Part shown: positions 1 through 9,726 of the stretch, piece after piece
Position numbering within the stretch: position 1 is the stretch's first letter
Layout: each line of letters opens with the position of its first letter
Assembly (NCBI GenBank): GCA_947170225.1
Contig: CAMVSQ010000003.1
Span: 1-64,000, forward strand
DNA: 64,000 bases
Direction of reading: 5' to 3'
Origin: an uncultured bacterium
GTDB taxonomy: Bacteria; Patescibacteriota; Gracilibacteria; Absconditabacterales; Absconditicoccaceae
Program-made: the position numbers and the translations under genes
Notes under the pieces: model-generated
Database searches by the model: none
Told to the model about the DNA's origin: nothing
Seen by the model: the letters and a program-made list of their open reading frames with translations, nothing else

Positions 1-76
1 AAAAGAAGTAGAACAATGAAGAAAAGAAGTAGAACAATGAAGAAAAGAAGTAGAACAATGAAGAAAAGAAGTAGAA
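1..76 (+). repeat. 21-bp tandem repeat, about 3.6 copies
   Basis: Units start at 1, 22, 43 and 64; the first three are identical and the fourth diverges after about 13 bases. The 21-bp period keeps the frame and gives a seven-residue repeat in the gene above. The array may continue beyond the left edge. It is too short-period and spacer-free to be CRISPR. Confidence 0.85.
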
Positions 77-295
77 GAATTAAACAAAAGTACTATGGCT
101 ATAGATTCTCTTTGACTGCAAGAAATGAATAGATTTTATAATCTTTATAAAAGGGAGCCAACTCTTGTAAAACCAGAGGAAATAGAAAAAATAAAGAAAG
201 CAGCAAATCATATTATTTCTGATTGTAAAGAATTTTGAATAGATTACAAAAAAATACTCTCGCCAGAAGTTCTTAAATTTTATGAAATAGAGTAA
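1..295 (+). CDS. C-terminal end of an unidentified repeat-containing protein (5' partial)
   Basis: The frame is open from the left edge (first full codon at base 2) to TAA at 293-295, about 97 residues, if TGA is read as Gly. It begins with a seven-residue repeat, K-E-V-E-Q-G-R, where the G is a TGA codon, repeated three to four times. A charged helical tail follows with no motif I recognise. The true start lies outside the window, so length and function are unknown. The charged repeat suggests a coiled coil or flexible spacer. It converges on the dnaK relic, with a shared terminator between them. Confidence 0.6.
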
Positions 296-330
296 TCTTA
301 TACTCACTAAATACAAAAAATTACACAAAT

Positions 331-358
331 AAAAAAGCCCACAGTCGTGGGCTTTTTC
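331..358. terminator. Bidirectional intrinsic terminator
   Basis: The stem AAAGCCCA/TGGGCTTT has a short loop and is flanked by A-rich and T-rich runs. It lies between the end of the repeat-protein gene (+) and the dnaK relic (-), so it can close both transcripts. Confidence 0.8.
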
Positions 359-378
359 TATTATTTACACAGATATCA

Positions 379-608
379 TTAGTCTGCATCAATTACTTCA
401 TCTGGCTGTGTAGCTTCTCAATTGCTTTCTGCTCAAGCATCTGTGCCAGTTTGTTCGCTTCCATTACTTCAGTTTGCTGGTTGCAATTCTGCACTGTGTT
501 TCTGGTACCAATCCGCAAATTCTTTGTTCAATCTTTCCAATTCTTTTTCACAATCTTGTTTTGTAGCATCTTCTTTGTCTTTCATTTCTTTTGCTGATTC
601 GATCAAAC
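379..608 (-). pseudogene. dnaK 3'-end relic (duplicate of the DnaK C-terminus)
   Basis: Read on the minus strand this encodes about 75 residues matching the C-terminal end of the intact DnaK at 9727-11637. The helical-lid stretch ([16 protein letters not shown], then [20 protein letters not shown]) is nearly identical. The Gly/Ala-rich linker has diverged, but the terminal QPDEVIDAD is the same. Homology stops abruptly near 608, 14 bp beyond the stop codon of the rlmN-like gene, and no plausible start follows. The frame is intact to the TAA and TGA still falls on glycines, so the copy is fairly young or was kept by conversion. It marks the far boundary of the six-gene islet. Confidence 0.9.
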
Positions 609-622
609 CTTTATAATGTTAA

Positions 623-1654
623 TTATTTAATGGCATTGTATAGTTGTCAACAACCGGCATTTATTTCTGTTCAAAATTGACTTCTAACACTGTTTGAAAT
701 TCATTTAGAGTTAAGTACTTCTATAAAGTTATTAAGTCTTTGTTTGTTACATTGTTTATAGTATGTTGAATTTTCACTCGAAGAGTTGTATGGGATTAAA
801 TCGATATGATAAAAAGACAAATCTACACTACTATGTTCGTGCAATAAGTTAAAAATTTCTTCTGCATGTTCTTTTGAATCATTAATTCAATTTATCAAAG
901 TGTATGCTAGATAAACTTCTTTGCCGGTTAATTTGATGTAATCATCTAATGCTTTTATTACATCATATAATGGAAATATTGCATTAATAGGCATCAATTT
1001 GGTTCTTTGTTCTGTAAATGGGGAATGTAAAGAAAATGTCAAATTAATATTTGGGAATGTATCAAATAATTTATACATATTGGGAATGATTCATATAGTA
1101 GAAATTGTAATTATGTCTTGATTTAAACCGAATAGTTCTTGGTCTGTTAATTCCTTTATTGCATTAAATATATTTGGATTTGAAAGTGGCTCTCACATTC
1201 ACATAAACGATATCCAGTTGATTTTTTTTCATTTAAGGTAAAAATATAAAATTTGATCAGTTATTTCCTCTACTGTAAGATTTCTTCTTAATCCCATTTT
1301 CCCCGTTGAACAGAAATCACATCCGAAGTTACATCAACATTGTGAAGAAATACAATAATCTTCCCAATCCTTCCTAAACGATAGATTTACAGTCTCAATC
1401 TTCTCTCATCCATTTATTTGAAAAATAATTTTGTTAGCTTTCTCGTAATTCTTTATATATATTGGATTTATACTACATATTTCATTTCAAAAGTTTTGCA
1501 TTATATTATCTTTTAAGTCTACTGGTATTCCAACAATTTCTTCATATTTTCAAATTTTTTTTCTAAAAATAGAATTTAATATCGATTTATATTCAACCAT
1601 AGAATAGCCATTATCCATAATAAAGCTTTTTAGCTTTTCAAATTTAGATTGCAT
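623..1654 (-). CDS. rlmN: RlmN/Cfr-family radical SAM 23S rRNA adenine methyltransferase
   Basis: This 343-residue protein belongs to the family that methylates an adenine in the peptidyl-transferase centre (C2 of A2503 by RlmN, C8 by Cfr) and, for RlmN, tRNA. The radical SAM cluster motif is C108-x3-C112-x2-C115, in the context [11 protein letters not shown], followed by K-M-G-L-R-R-N-L-T. The SAM-binding GMGEPL motif follows. The catalytic C-terminal cysteine (C335, in GCGQL) is present. Length is slightly below the usual 350-390. It is the last gene of the islet operon, 28 bp after the P-loop kinase and 14 bp before the dnaK relic. RlmN and Cfr cannot be separated by eye; the symbol is the conservative choice. 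A Cfr-type activity would give antibiotic resistance. Confidence 0.85.
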
Positions 1655-1682
1655 AATATTTAATGTAATATATAAAATTTAA

Positions 1683-2252
1683 TTACAAAATAGGATATTC
1701 CTTTTTTAAGGAATTAATTAATTTATCTATTTCTTTGTAAAAATCATTTATTCAAGTATTGTTTTGTATAACAAAATCTGCATTTTTTTTAAATTTTTGA
1801 ATATTTTTTTCAGTAATATTTTTATTTTCTCTAACAAATTCTTCAAAACTTTTATTTTTATCTCAAGCATTCTCATCTCTCGTTATTATGCGATTATATC
1901 TATTATTTATGTCGGAATCAATATAAATTAATTTAAATATTTTTTGAGAAGAAAATATTTTTATATCCGACTCAGTACGTATTCAATTAATTAATAAAAT
2001 CTTTTGTGTAGATTTCATGATTTTTTTTAAAATTGCTTTTGAAATTGCATCATTTCAGAAATATTCCCAAATTAAACCAGAAAATTTCATTAAATTATAT
2101 CTATTTGCTTCTATTGAAAATGCACTTAAAATTTCTCTAAGAATAGTAGATGTTTTAAATATTTCTCATCAAAATTTCTCAACAACATAATTAGCAAAAG
2201 TATCTTTTCCGGCTCACATTTTTCAACAGATTCACAATATTAACTTGTTCAT
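1683..2252 (-). CDS. P-loop kinase, dNMP/dephospho-CoA kinase-like
   Basis: The protein has 189 residues. The N-terminus is a hydrophobic strand followed by a Walker A loop, G10-K-M-G-A-G15-K16-D17-T18, typical of small-molecule kinases that use Asp-Thr after the Lys (deoxynucleotide and dephospho-CoA kinase relatives). A basic helical segment in the middle (NNRYNRIITRDE) resembles a lid. The C-terminus is Lys/Asn-rich. The start ATG lies 15 bp after the kinase/nucleotidyltransferase stop, consistent with co-transcription. The substrate cannot be named. Placement between a nucleotidyltransferase fusion and an rRNA methylase suggests it serves the same pathway. Confidence 0.75.
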
Positions 2253-2267
2253 GCGCTTTTATAAGTT

Positions 2268-4634
2268 TTAAATAACTTTTGTAAGTATAATGTTGTCAAT
2301 TATTTTATCAATAATTTTGTTGTTTTTATGTTTATTTATAGCGATTTTCTTTATATCTATCTGAAATTTTCTATGGAAGTAATATAAATAGTAATGATAC
2401 TTTCTAATGTTGAAATTATTTAACATTAGCTCTTGAGTTAAAATATTTGCAGCATTTTTTATTTCAGGAATTTCGTTTATTTCAGGGGTAGAAATATATT
2501 TATTTCGATAAAAAAAGTATATGATTCTATATATTGGAACATTAAATCATTTTATATTTTCTATTTTCCTTAATTTTTTCGTATTTACGGCATTTTTATA
2601 TTCATTATACGCAATTTTTGTCTTTCATAACTCATATTTATCTTTTAATAAATTAATATTTTTAATAAACTTATTGGAGCTATTTTTATCACCAAACACA
2701 TACTCAAAAACGTATCAGTAAACCTCATTGACAGGTAATTTCATTTCGTTTAATGTGTTTAATTTAAAAAATTCATCTAACATCTTTTCATAAAACATAA
2801 GAAATGTACCTACATCTCTTCTAAATTTATATATATCTAATAATCTTAGTGTAATATCTTCTGATTCATCGGTTCGTTCGTAATTTTTATAAGGAAATGA
2901 AATATTTTTCCTTTGACATAATTTAATTATATAATCATATTGTACATATTGATTCATTATTGAAAAGATATTTTCGTTAACAAATATTCCCACACACCCC
3001 AATGCAGCTTTATATTTTTCTATTAATGTTATGTTTGATTTAGATGCGATTCAATTAGTAAAAAAATATCAATCTAGATCACTAAAGAAATTCATATTAT
3101 TATGTACGTAACTACCTCATAATAATAAAAAAGTATTTTTATTTTTGCCAATTACTCACAACACCTTTTTGATCATTTTTTTATAGAAATTTTTAATGTT
3201 TTTATTATATACTTTTCCATTTTTAAAAAAAACTTTAATTATTTTTTTATAGTCTTTTAGTGATTTGACCTTTAAAGATATGAGTTTTTCAACTTCCTTA
3301 TTTTTTAAAATATTTTTTTTAATATATTTTTGTCCGTTCATGAAGCACAAAAATAATGAATATTCTTGGTATAAATCAAATTTTTCATTTTGTATATTAT
3401 TGAAAAATTTTTTTATGGAATTTAATATTCATTTGTTTCATTGTTTAATTACATCAATTAAATTTTTCATTAAATTAAGTACTTCTTTTTGACATCAATC
3501 TTGAAAATATCCAGTATTATAATCAAGTAAACAGCATTTCCCTACAAATCGCATAAAGTAGAAGTAATCTTTTTTATCCAATTCTTTTATAAATTTATAA
3601 ATAATTACTTCCTCTTTTGTTTCTAAATAGTCAGTTAAATATTGTCAAATAGAATGCCCATAGACAATTGTTCAGTTTTTTGGATGTTTTTTTTCTATTT
3701 CACTTGTTAGATAAAGAAGTTCTTCCCTTTTAACTTTAGATATAGTTTTATTTCCGAACCATGCTTCTTCAAAATCATCGGAATTTACTTTCAAATCGAT
3801 TTCATCAAGTTGTTCTTTTGCCCCCTTAATCCTATATTCAATAACATCTGAAAACCAAATAGGAATAAACTTTTCATAATAATCCTTTTTTTCTTTTGTA
3901 ATTTCATTTTTTGTAAAAGTTTTCTCAAAATCTATAAGTATCAATTTATTATTTTTATATATTATGTTTCTAGGTGCAATCGAATACCAGTATATACCTT
4001 TTTGATCCATTAATTCTAACAATAAATCAACATTCTTTACAAATTTTTGTATATTTATTTTTTTCCCTTCTTTAATTTCATCTTCTATAACCTTTCATTC
4101 CCAAGAAGTTATCATATATCCTTCATCTCCTGTTGTTCTAATAAAGGCCACATCTTTTGGAAGATGAAACTTTTTGCTTAATGTAATTAATTTTTCTATT
4201 TTCACAAAATTGTTTACCATCTCTTTTACAGATTTTAATTTACTAATGACAAATCTTTTATTTTTAATAAAGAAAACTTTAGGTCATTTTAATTGATTTA
4301 TATAATTATTAGAACTCGATATACCAGGACCTTGTTCAAATATATATTTAATTTTAGATAAATTATTTTTAATTCGTGTTTTAAAGGAGTCATCTTTACT
4401 AGCAATTTTAACTATATTGCAAGTATGCTCACCATTATTTTTTACTTTTATAATATCCATGTATAAGTTTTCTTTACTTTTTCAAAAAGGCGGCAAAGTA
4501 CAATTGCTAATATCAAGAAGTTTAAGTTTAATATAATCAGAATGCTTTCCTGTATGTAAAAATAAGTAATTATTAATCAAATGTTTAGTTAAATCACTAA
4601 TATAATTTTTATTCGTATTAGATGTGGTTAACAT
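2268..4634 (-). CDS. Kinase-like and nucleotidyltransferase two-domain protein
   Basis: A 788-residue protein with no TAA/TAG interruption. Residues about 210-240 carry an atypical kinase core: P-R-N-I-I about where the catalytic loop belongs and ID-F-E as the metal-binding DFG-like strand, as in APH/choline-kinase-type folds. The catalytic-loop Asp is not obvious (IAPRN instead of HxDxxxxN). From about residue 500 a nucleotidyltransferase motif appears, G506-G507-S508 then S518-D519-L520-D521, as in minimal/ANT-type NTases. A Lys/Asn-rich helical tail follows. It starts 5 bp after the TIM-barrel/NTase gene, so translation is probably coupled. Such a pairing could modify a small molecule (as aminoglycoside-modifying enzymes do) or a protein or tRNA. 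No exact family is recognised. Confidence 0.65.
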
Positions 4635-4639
4635 TTTTT

Positions 4640-5773
4640 TTATAAATTATTAAATCCTTTTAAATTTTTAAAATATTTGTTTTTATCTCAACATAAAAAT
4701 ATAGATTTCATCAAATGGGCGTTTTTTATTTCTTCTATATCCTCTTCGACTAGTCTTGTTTTTTTATCATTTACAATATTATTTACATTTTTTTCAGAAA
4801 AGAGTTCTATGGGATATGATTTATCTATAGTAAATCACAAGTTTTTACATAGTTTTATGTATTCTTTTATAAAAGATTTTTTATCAATCGTATGTTTTGT
4901 GCATAAAAATACATCTAGGTCGCTTCATTTATGACAATTGCGTTTTGCAAATGATCAATATATAAAAGAATATACAATATCTTTATTTAATTTCGCAGAT
5001 ATAAAATTTTTAATTTCAAATATTACATGTTTTTGATAGATAGGTAAATTTAAAATAAGTCAATTAAATGGTGGTATTTTATTTTGTAACATATATATAA
5101 TATTATTATAATAAGTTTTATATTTAACATTTATTTCCAATGATATATATTTTATATTGTGTATTTTTTTTATAAATTCTTTTGATATTATGCCTTTTCA
5201 ATTATATATAGAATTATGTGTGTCACATATTCAAAAATTATTATTAAAATGGAAATACAATACATTATTATCTATCCAGTTATCAATATTTTCTTTTTTT
5301 AGTATAGAATGTCACCAATCGATACATTTTTTTACTCACGGTAATAATCATAATAAATTTTGATATAATTTATTATATTTTTTACTAGAGTATTTATAAT
5401 TTTCAACTAATATAGTAGTTTTACTACGCTTAATATATTTATTTATTATTGTTAATACATTATGGTCAATATTTCATAGTACATTGTCATGGAGTATAAT
5501 AAATTTTGGGCTAAATTGTAAAGCAAACTTTATATCTTTAATTAATATATCAATTTTATTACTATCGTAATCATTCCTTAAATGTATTGTTAATATATCT
5601 TTAATCTTCTTTATATATCTTTTATTTTCATACAAGAAACATATATCAAACTCTATTCAAAATTTATTTTCTTCTGATAGTTTTATGTATTTTTTTAATT
5701 CTGATAATTCAGGATGTACAACCAAAATATTACCATCCCGCTGGTCAGGTATTATAGTTTTTTCATATAACAT
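4640..5773 (-). CDS. TIM-barrel (sugar-phosphate isomerase-like) and nucleotidyltransferase fusion
   Basis: A 377-residue protein. The N-terminal 250 residues alternate hydrophobic strands with polar ends such as ILHDN, ILVENYK, IDWGHS and YFHFNNNFG-x-x-DTHN. This pattern resembles xylose-isomerase-like/AP-endonuclease-2 TIM barrels, whose metal ligands lie in such strand ends. From about residue 268 there is a clear NTase signature: YGSFAKRNCHKGSDLDVFL, with G273-S274 and metal-binding D285/D287. The ATG lies inside the end of the decarboxylase gene (44-nt overlap in another frame), and the next gene begins 5 bp after the stop. The NTase call is firm; the barrel is inferred from strand pattern only. 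Substrate unknown. Confidence 0.65.
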
Positions 5774-7373
5774 TTTGGTCAAAATTTATGATATTGTTAA
5801 AATCATTTATAAAATTTGTTTCCTCTTTTTTTGCTTCATCAAAAAGCACCATTAGAGACTCCTTTATACTTTTTTTTGTAGTTAAAGGATTTCAACTTGA
5901 TATAGCCATTACAGTATATCTATCATCAATTGATAGCCCCACATTATTTGCTACATCATGTAATTTATACTCATCTAAACATACATTTCATTCAACATAT
6001 AATTTTTGATTTATTTTATGCGTATATTGGCTTATTAACTTTTGTATTTCAGCCTTTTTATCCAAATGCTTTTTTAAACAAGTTTTGATTTTTTTAGGAC
6101 AATAAACAAATGCCATTCTATAAAGTTCCATTTTATTTAATGGTATAAAAAAACCTGAATTATTTATTAAAGATTCTCAATATTTAGAAATATTATACCT
6201 ATGCAAGATTTCTTTTTCTATTCACTTTATTCACATGGTTTTTATCATAAGCCGAATAGGCAAAGAATCAAATCATCTAGATCATAAAAATGGAGTTATG
6301 TATCCTAAATCTCGACTGTTTCATGATTTACATTCTTCTTCATATCTACTGAATTGAGTTAATATATCTCTCCTTTTAAAAATAACATAACTTGATGAAT
6401 ATGGTAAGAATAATCATTTATGAGGGTCTATAGTGACAGAATCTGATGTTTCTATTCATTTTAAATACTGATTTTTTAATTTTTTTGCGAACAGTAATGA
6501 TCAACCATGACAGGCGTCAGTATGGAGCCATAATTTATTTTTTTTGCAAAATTGTCACATTTTTTCAAGATTATCAATATTTGTTGTTCTAGTATTACCG
6601 GCGACACTAACAACCATAAATGGTTTCTTATAAGATGGTAATGATTTTAATATACTATCTATTGCATCAAAATCGGTTGTAAAATTTTCTTTAACAGGAA
6701 TATCTATAATGTTATCTTTTCATATTCATAAATGATGGACAGCAGCATCCAATGAGTAATGAGATATTTTTTTGGATAACAAAATAATTGGTTGATAGTC
6801 CAAGGATGATAATCATTTATATTTTATTTCGGGAAATGCATAATTTAATGCTGACAATATTGCTATATGATTTGATAAATGTCATCATGTTGTCCACATT
6901 CATGAAACCTCCGATAATGAATTAACATCTTTTAGATTTTTATAATCATACCCTATCAAAAAGCGGAACCATTCTATTAATTGTATTTCAATAAAAGTAG
7001 CAATAGGTGCAGATCTATCAAAAGCTATTAAATTTTGATTTAAGAATTTAGAAAATATGGCTCACATCATTCAAGGCATAGAATTTGCAGAATCAGGGAA
7101 AGCTAAATAGTTTATATCTGATTGTGCTATAGAATATTCCCCAATTTTCTTTAATAGCTCTAGAACTTCTTCTAACTTAATTTTCTCTCTTGGTAGTTTT
7201 TGATCTATATTTTCTTTAAAAAAACATGGAGACCTATATTTGAGTATTTTGTTGTCTCTTAATTTTCAATCTATGAAATCCAATCATAACTTCACGACTT
7301 TATCGAGTACTTTTTCCTGTTGAGCATTATATTTTCAAATAAAAAAGTCATTTATACGATTAGAGTTTAACAT
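5730..7373 (-). CDS. PLP-dependent group II amino-acid decarboxylase
   Basis: A 547-residue enzyme of the glutamate/aromatic-amino-acid/cysteine-sulfinate decarboxylase superfamily. The PLP-binding lysine is K319 in TIDPHKGLFLPY. The upstream HTDACHGG holds D286, which pairs with the pyridine nitrogen, and VAGNTRTTNID is the typical Ser/Thr-rich strand before it. An N-terminal PDSANSMPGMMGAIF segment matches the substrate-side region of the fold. Length is normal. The gene starts 42 bp after argS and overlaps the next gene by 44 nt, placing it in the islet operon. The amino-acid substrate cannot be predicted; the adjacent ArgRS makes arginine or a derivative worth testing, but that is only context. 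Confidence 0.85.
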
Positions 7374-7415
7374 ATCATAGTGAAATATTAAGTAAAAATA
7401 TAATGTATAAAAGCA

Positions 7416-9539
7416 TTACATTTTATCCGGAACTGAAACGTTACAAATTCTTAATCAGTTAGTCAAAACTGTTACAAATGCCTTTGTTATATTTACTTTT
7501 GATTCTATAGCGATACCATTTTTAAGTACTCTATTTGTATTATAGTAGTTATTATAGTGTTGACATAGGTTCAACATAAATTCTACTAATACAGATGGAT
7601 TGTTTTTTTCTAATGCCTCTTTAATAACGAGCGGAAATCTATTCATTTCATTTATTAAAATTTTCTCTATTTTATTCAATGGTTCCTGAGCTTTTTCTAT
7701 TTTTGTATCTCAAATTTTTTTTAGTATACTATTTGCTCTAACCACAGTATATAACAAATAAGCTCATCATGATTCTTCAAATCATTTACAAGCAGTTTCT
7801 ATATTGTTATCTATTTTTACGGCAGCCTTTCTATCTGCTTTGATATCATTTATTATTATAGATCAAATAGCAAGCTGTTCTGATATTTTATTAATTTCTT
7901 CCTCAGATAATTCAGAATTTATATATTTGTTTTTAAAGTACTTTATTGTTTCCTTTATTAGGTTTTGTATATTAGAAGCTCAATCTCTACTTGATAGTTT
8001 TTTACCAGAATCTGCGTCTATATAAAATCCATGATCAACATGTTCAAATTCTACACCAGAAATACCCATTTTTTTAGCTGAGGCGAATAACTTAGTAAAA
8101 TGGTCTTCTTGTTCTTGTCATACTTCGTAAACTATTTTATCAGGTGCAAAATTTAAAACCCTATATGCTATTGCTCAGAGATCTCTTGTAGCATAAATAG
8201 AACTTCCATCCAATTTCATTATAACAAACCTTCATATTCCATCTAAAGGTATTACATAAGAATTTACATCTTTTAGTATCGCTGCTTTTTCTCTATCAAA
8301 TATTTCTTGTGTTATTTCTTTATTAAGAAGTTTTTTTTCTAGTATAGAAATATCTTTCTTTGCTAAATCATCCGTATACAAAACAGCAATTCATTTTTCT
8401 AATAATCATTTAATTAATCTTTTTCATATATTTACATAAAAACTTTCTCATATGCAATAATCTAGGTGAATATTAAGTGAATCGTAAAACTTATTAAAAT
8501 CTTCCATACTTCGATCCACCATTTTTTTCCAAATTTCTATTTCATCTCATCCGGACTCTAAACTTGAAAATATCTTATTTCAATTTGCGATAAAATCACT
8601 AAATATTTTTTTAAATTCATCATAACTATCGAAGTCTCAATAATATTTACTTAGTTCTTCTTTATCTTTTTGAGTCAATTTATTATATTCATCCTCATTT
8701 TTGTAAATCTTCTCTCATTTTCTATACATTGAATAGATAAAAAACAACATATCATTTTTTGTCTCGCAAGTAGGTATTTTGTCCTTTCGTCTATTATATC
8801 ATTCTATTAAATATCAAAAACCTCATCGATCATTAACATGGTTTATTCTGTGCGTAATATATCCATTTTGACGATATAAATTTGATAATATCTCTCAAAT
8901 AATGGTAGATCTTATATGTCATGCATGTAAATGCTTTGCCGCATTTGGCGAAGAATAATCAAGTAAAACCTTTTTTCATTTATTTAGATTGTTTTCTCAG
9001 TATTTATATCCTTTTTCAAAAACATTTTCAACAGTTTTTAATTGATATTCGTCTGATAAAGTAATATTTATATACATACCAATGGTTTCAATTTTTTCAA
9101 AAACTTTATTTTTCACCAAAGAGCTATCTTCTAGTTTTTTTAAAATCAAAGGTATAAATTCTGTAATATAAGTTTTTGGCTTATATTTTTCGAGCAATGG
9201 TGGTATTTTTATACATATGTCTGAATTAAATTTATTCCTATCTATAAAAGATATACTAATGTCATCATTACAGGTAATAAGATCATCGATATCCTTTATC
9301 GCATTAAATACCTCGTTTCTAATGGATATGATTGGATATGATGAATAATCTAGATTCTCTTCTGTACTACTATTAATTCTATCTCTAGTTTGTAAAATTT
9401 TTTTATGTAATGATGTATTAAGTAAATCTAACTTATTATCAGATTCTGATAATAACATTAATAAATCGTCGTTGGTGATGCTCACTTTTTGTGGTTCAGT
9501 CTCTATGCATTTGTTGTTTGCCATTGTTGTTTCTTTCAT
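7416..9539 (-). CDS. argS: Arginyl-tRNA synthetase
   Basis: A 707-residue class I synthetase charging tRNA-Arg. The ArgRS signature DYSSPNAAKHLHAGHIRST spans about residues 194-212 with the HIGH-type motif H205-A-G-H208. The KMSKS-equivalent appears as KLSSRDGA, as in other ArgRSs. The C-terminal anticodon-binding domain ends GLRICNVSVPDKM, the usual family ending. The protein is longer than typical (550-600) because of about 60-80 extra polar N-terminal residues; a second ATG five codons in is an alternative start. It is the first gene of the islet operon, preceded by its own promoter. Codon choice is visibly richer in TTA and ATA than in dnaK or rpoB. Whether this is the sole argS of the genome or a second, resistant copy is unknown. 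Confidence 0.9.
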
Positions 9540-9631
9540 AATTTAAACAATTTTAAATAAAATATTTTTATAGAAACATTAATCGTTTTTTTTATTTTTA
9601 TACATAAAATATATTCATATTATATGTGTAT

Positions 9632-9659
9632 ATTATAATGAAAATATTGTTTTTTGCAA
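9632..9659 (-). promoter_or_regulatory. Sigma-70-type promoter for the argS islet operon
   Basis: On the minus strand, TTGCAA (9659-9654) and TATAAT (9637-9632) are separated by 16 nt, about 90 bp ahead of argS and just past the dnaK terminator. The same TTGCAA-N16-TATAAT arrangement precedes dnaK. Confidence 0.7.
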
Positions 9660-9681
9660 GTAATAATGTCTAAAAATAATT

Positions 9682-9712
9682 AAAAAAGCTGAGCATTTGC
9701 TCAGCTTTTTAT
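9682..9712 (-). terminator. Intrinsic terminator of dnaK
   Basis: A perfect stem AAAGCTGAGCA/TGCTCAGCTTT followed by a T-run on the minus strand, 15 bp after the dnaK stop. It separates dnaK from the islet operon. Confidence 0.9.
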
Positions 9713-9726
9713 TTATTATTTAAATT

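Noticed and set aside
1-76. Tandem repeat as a CRISPR array
   Set aside because: Repeats are contiguous with a 21-bp period, no spacers, and lie in a coding frame.
647-666. TTGACA next to TATACA as a promoter upstream of the dnaK relic
   Set aside because: The two boxes are almost adjacent, so spacing is impossible, and they lie in the rlmN coding end.
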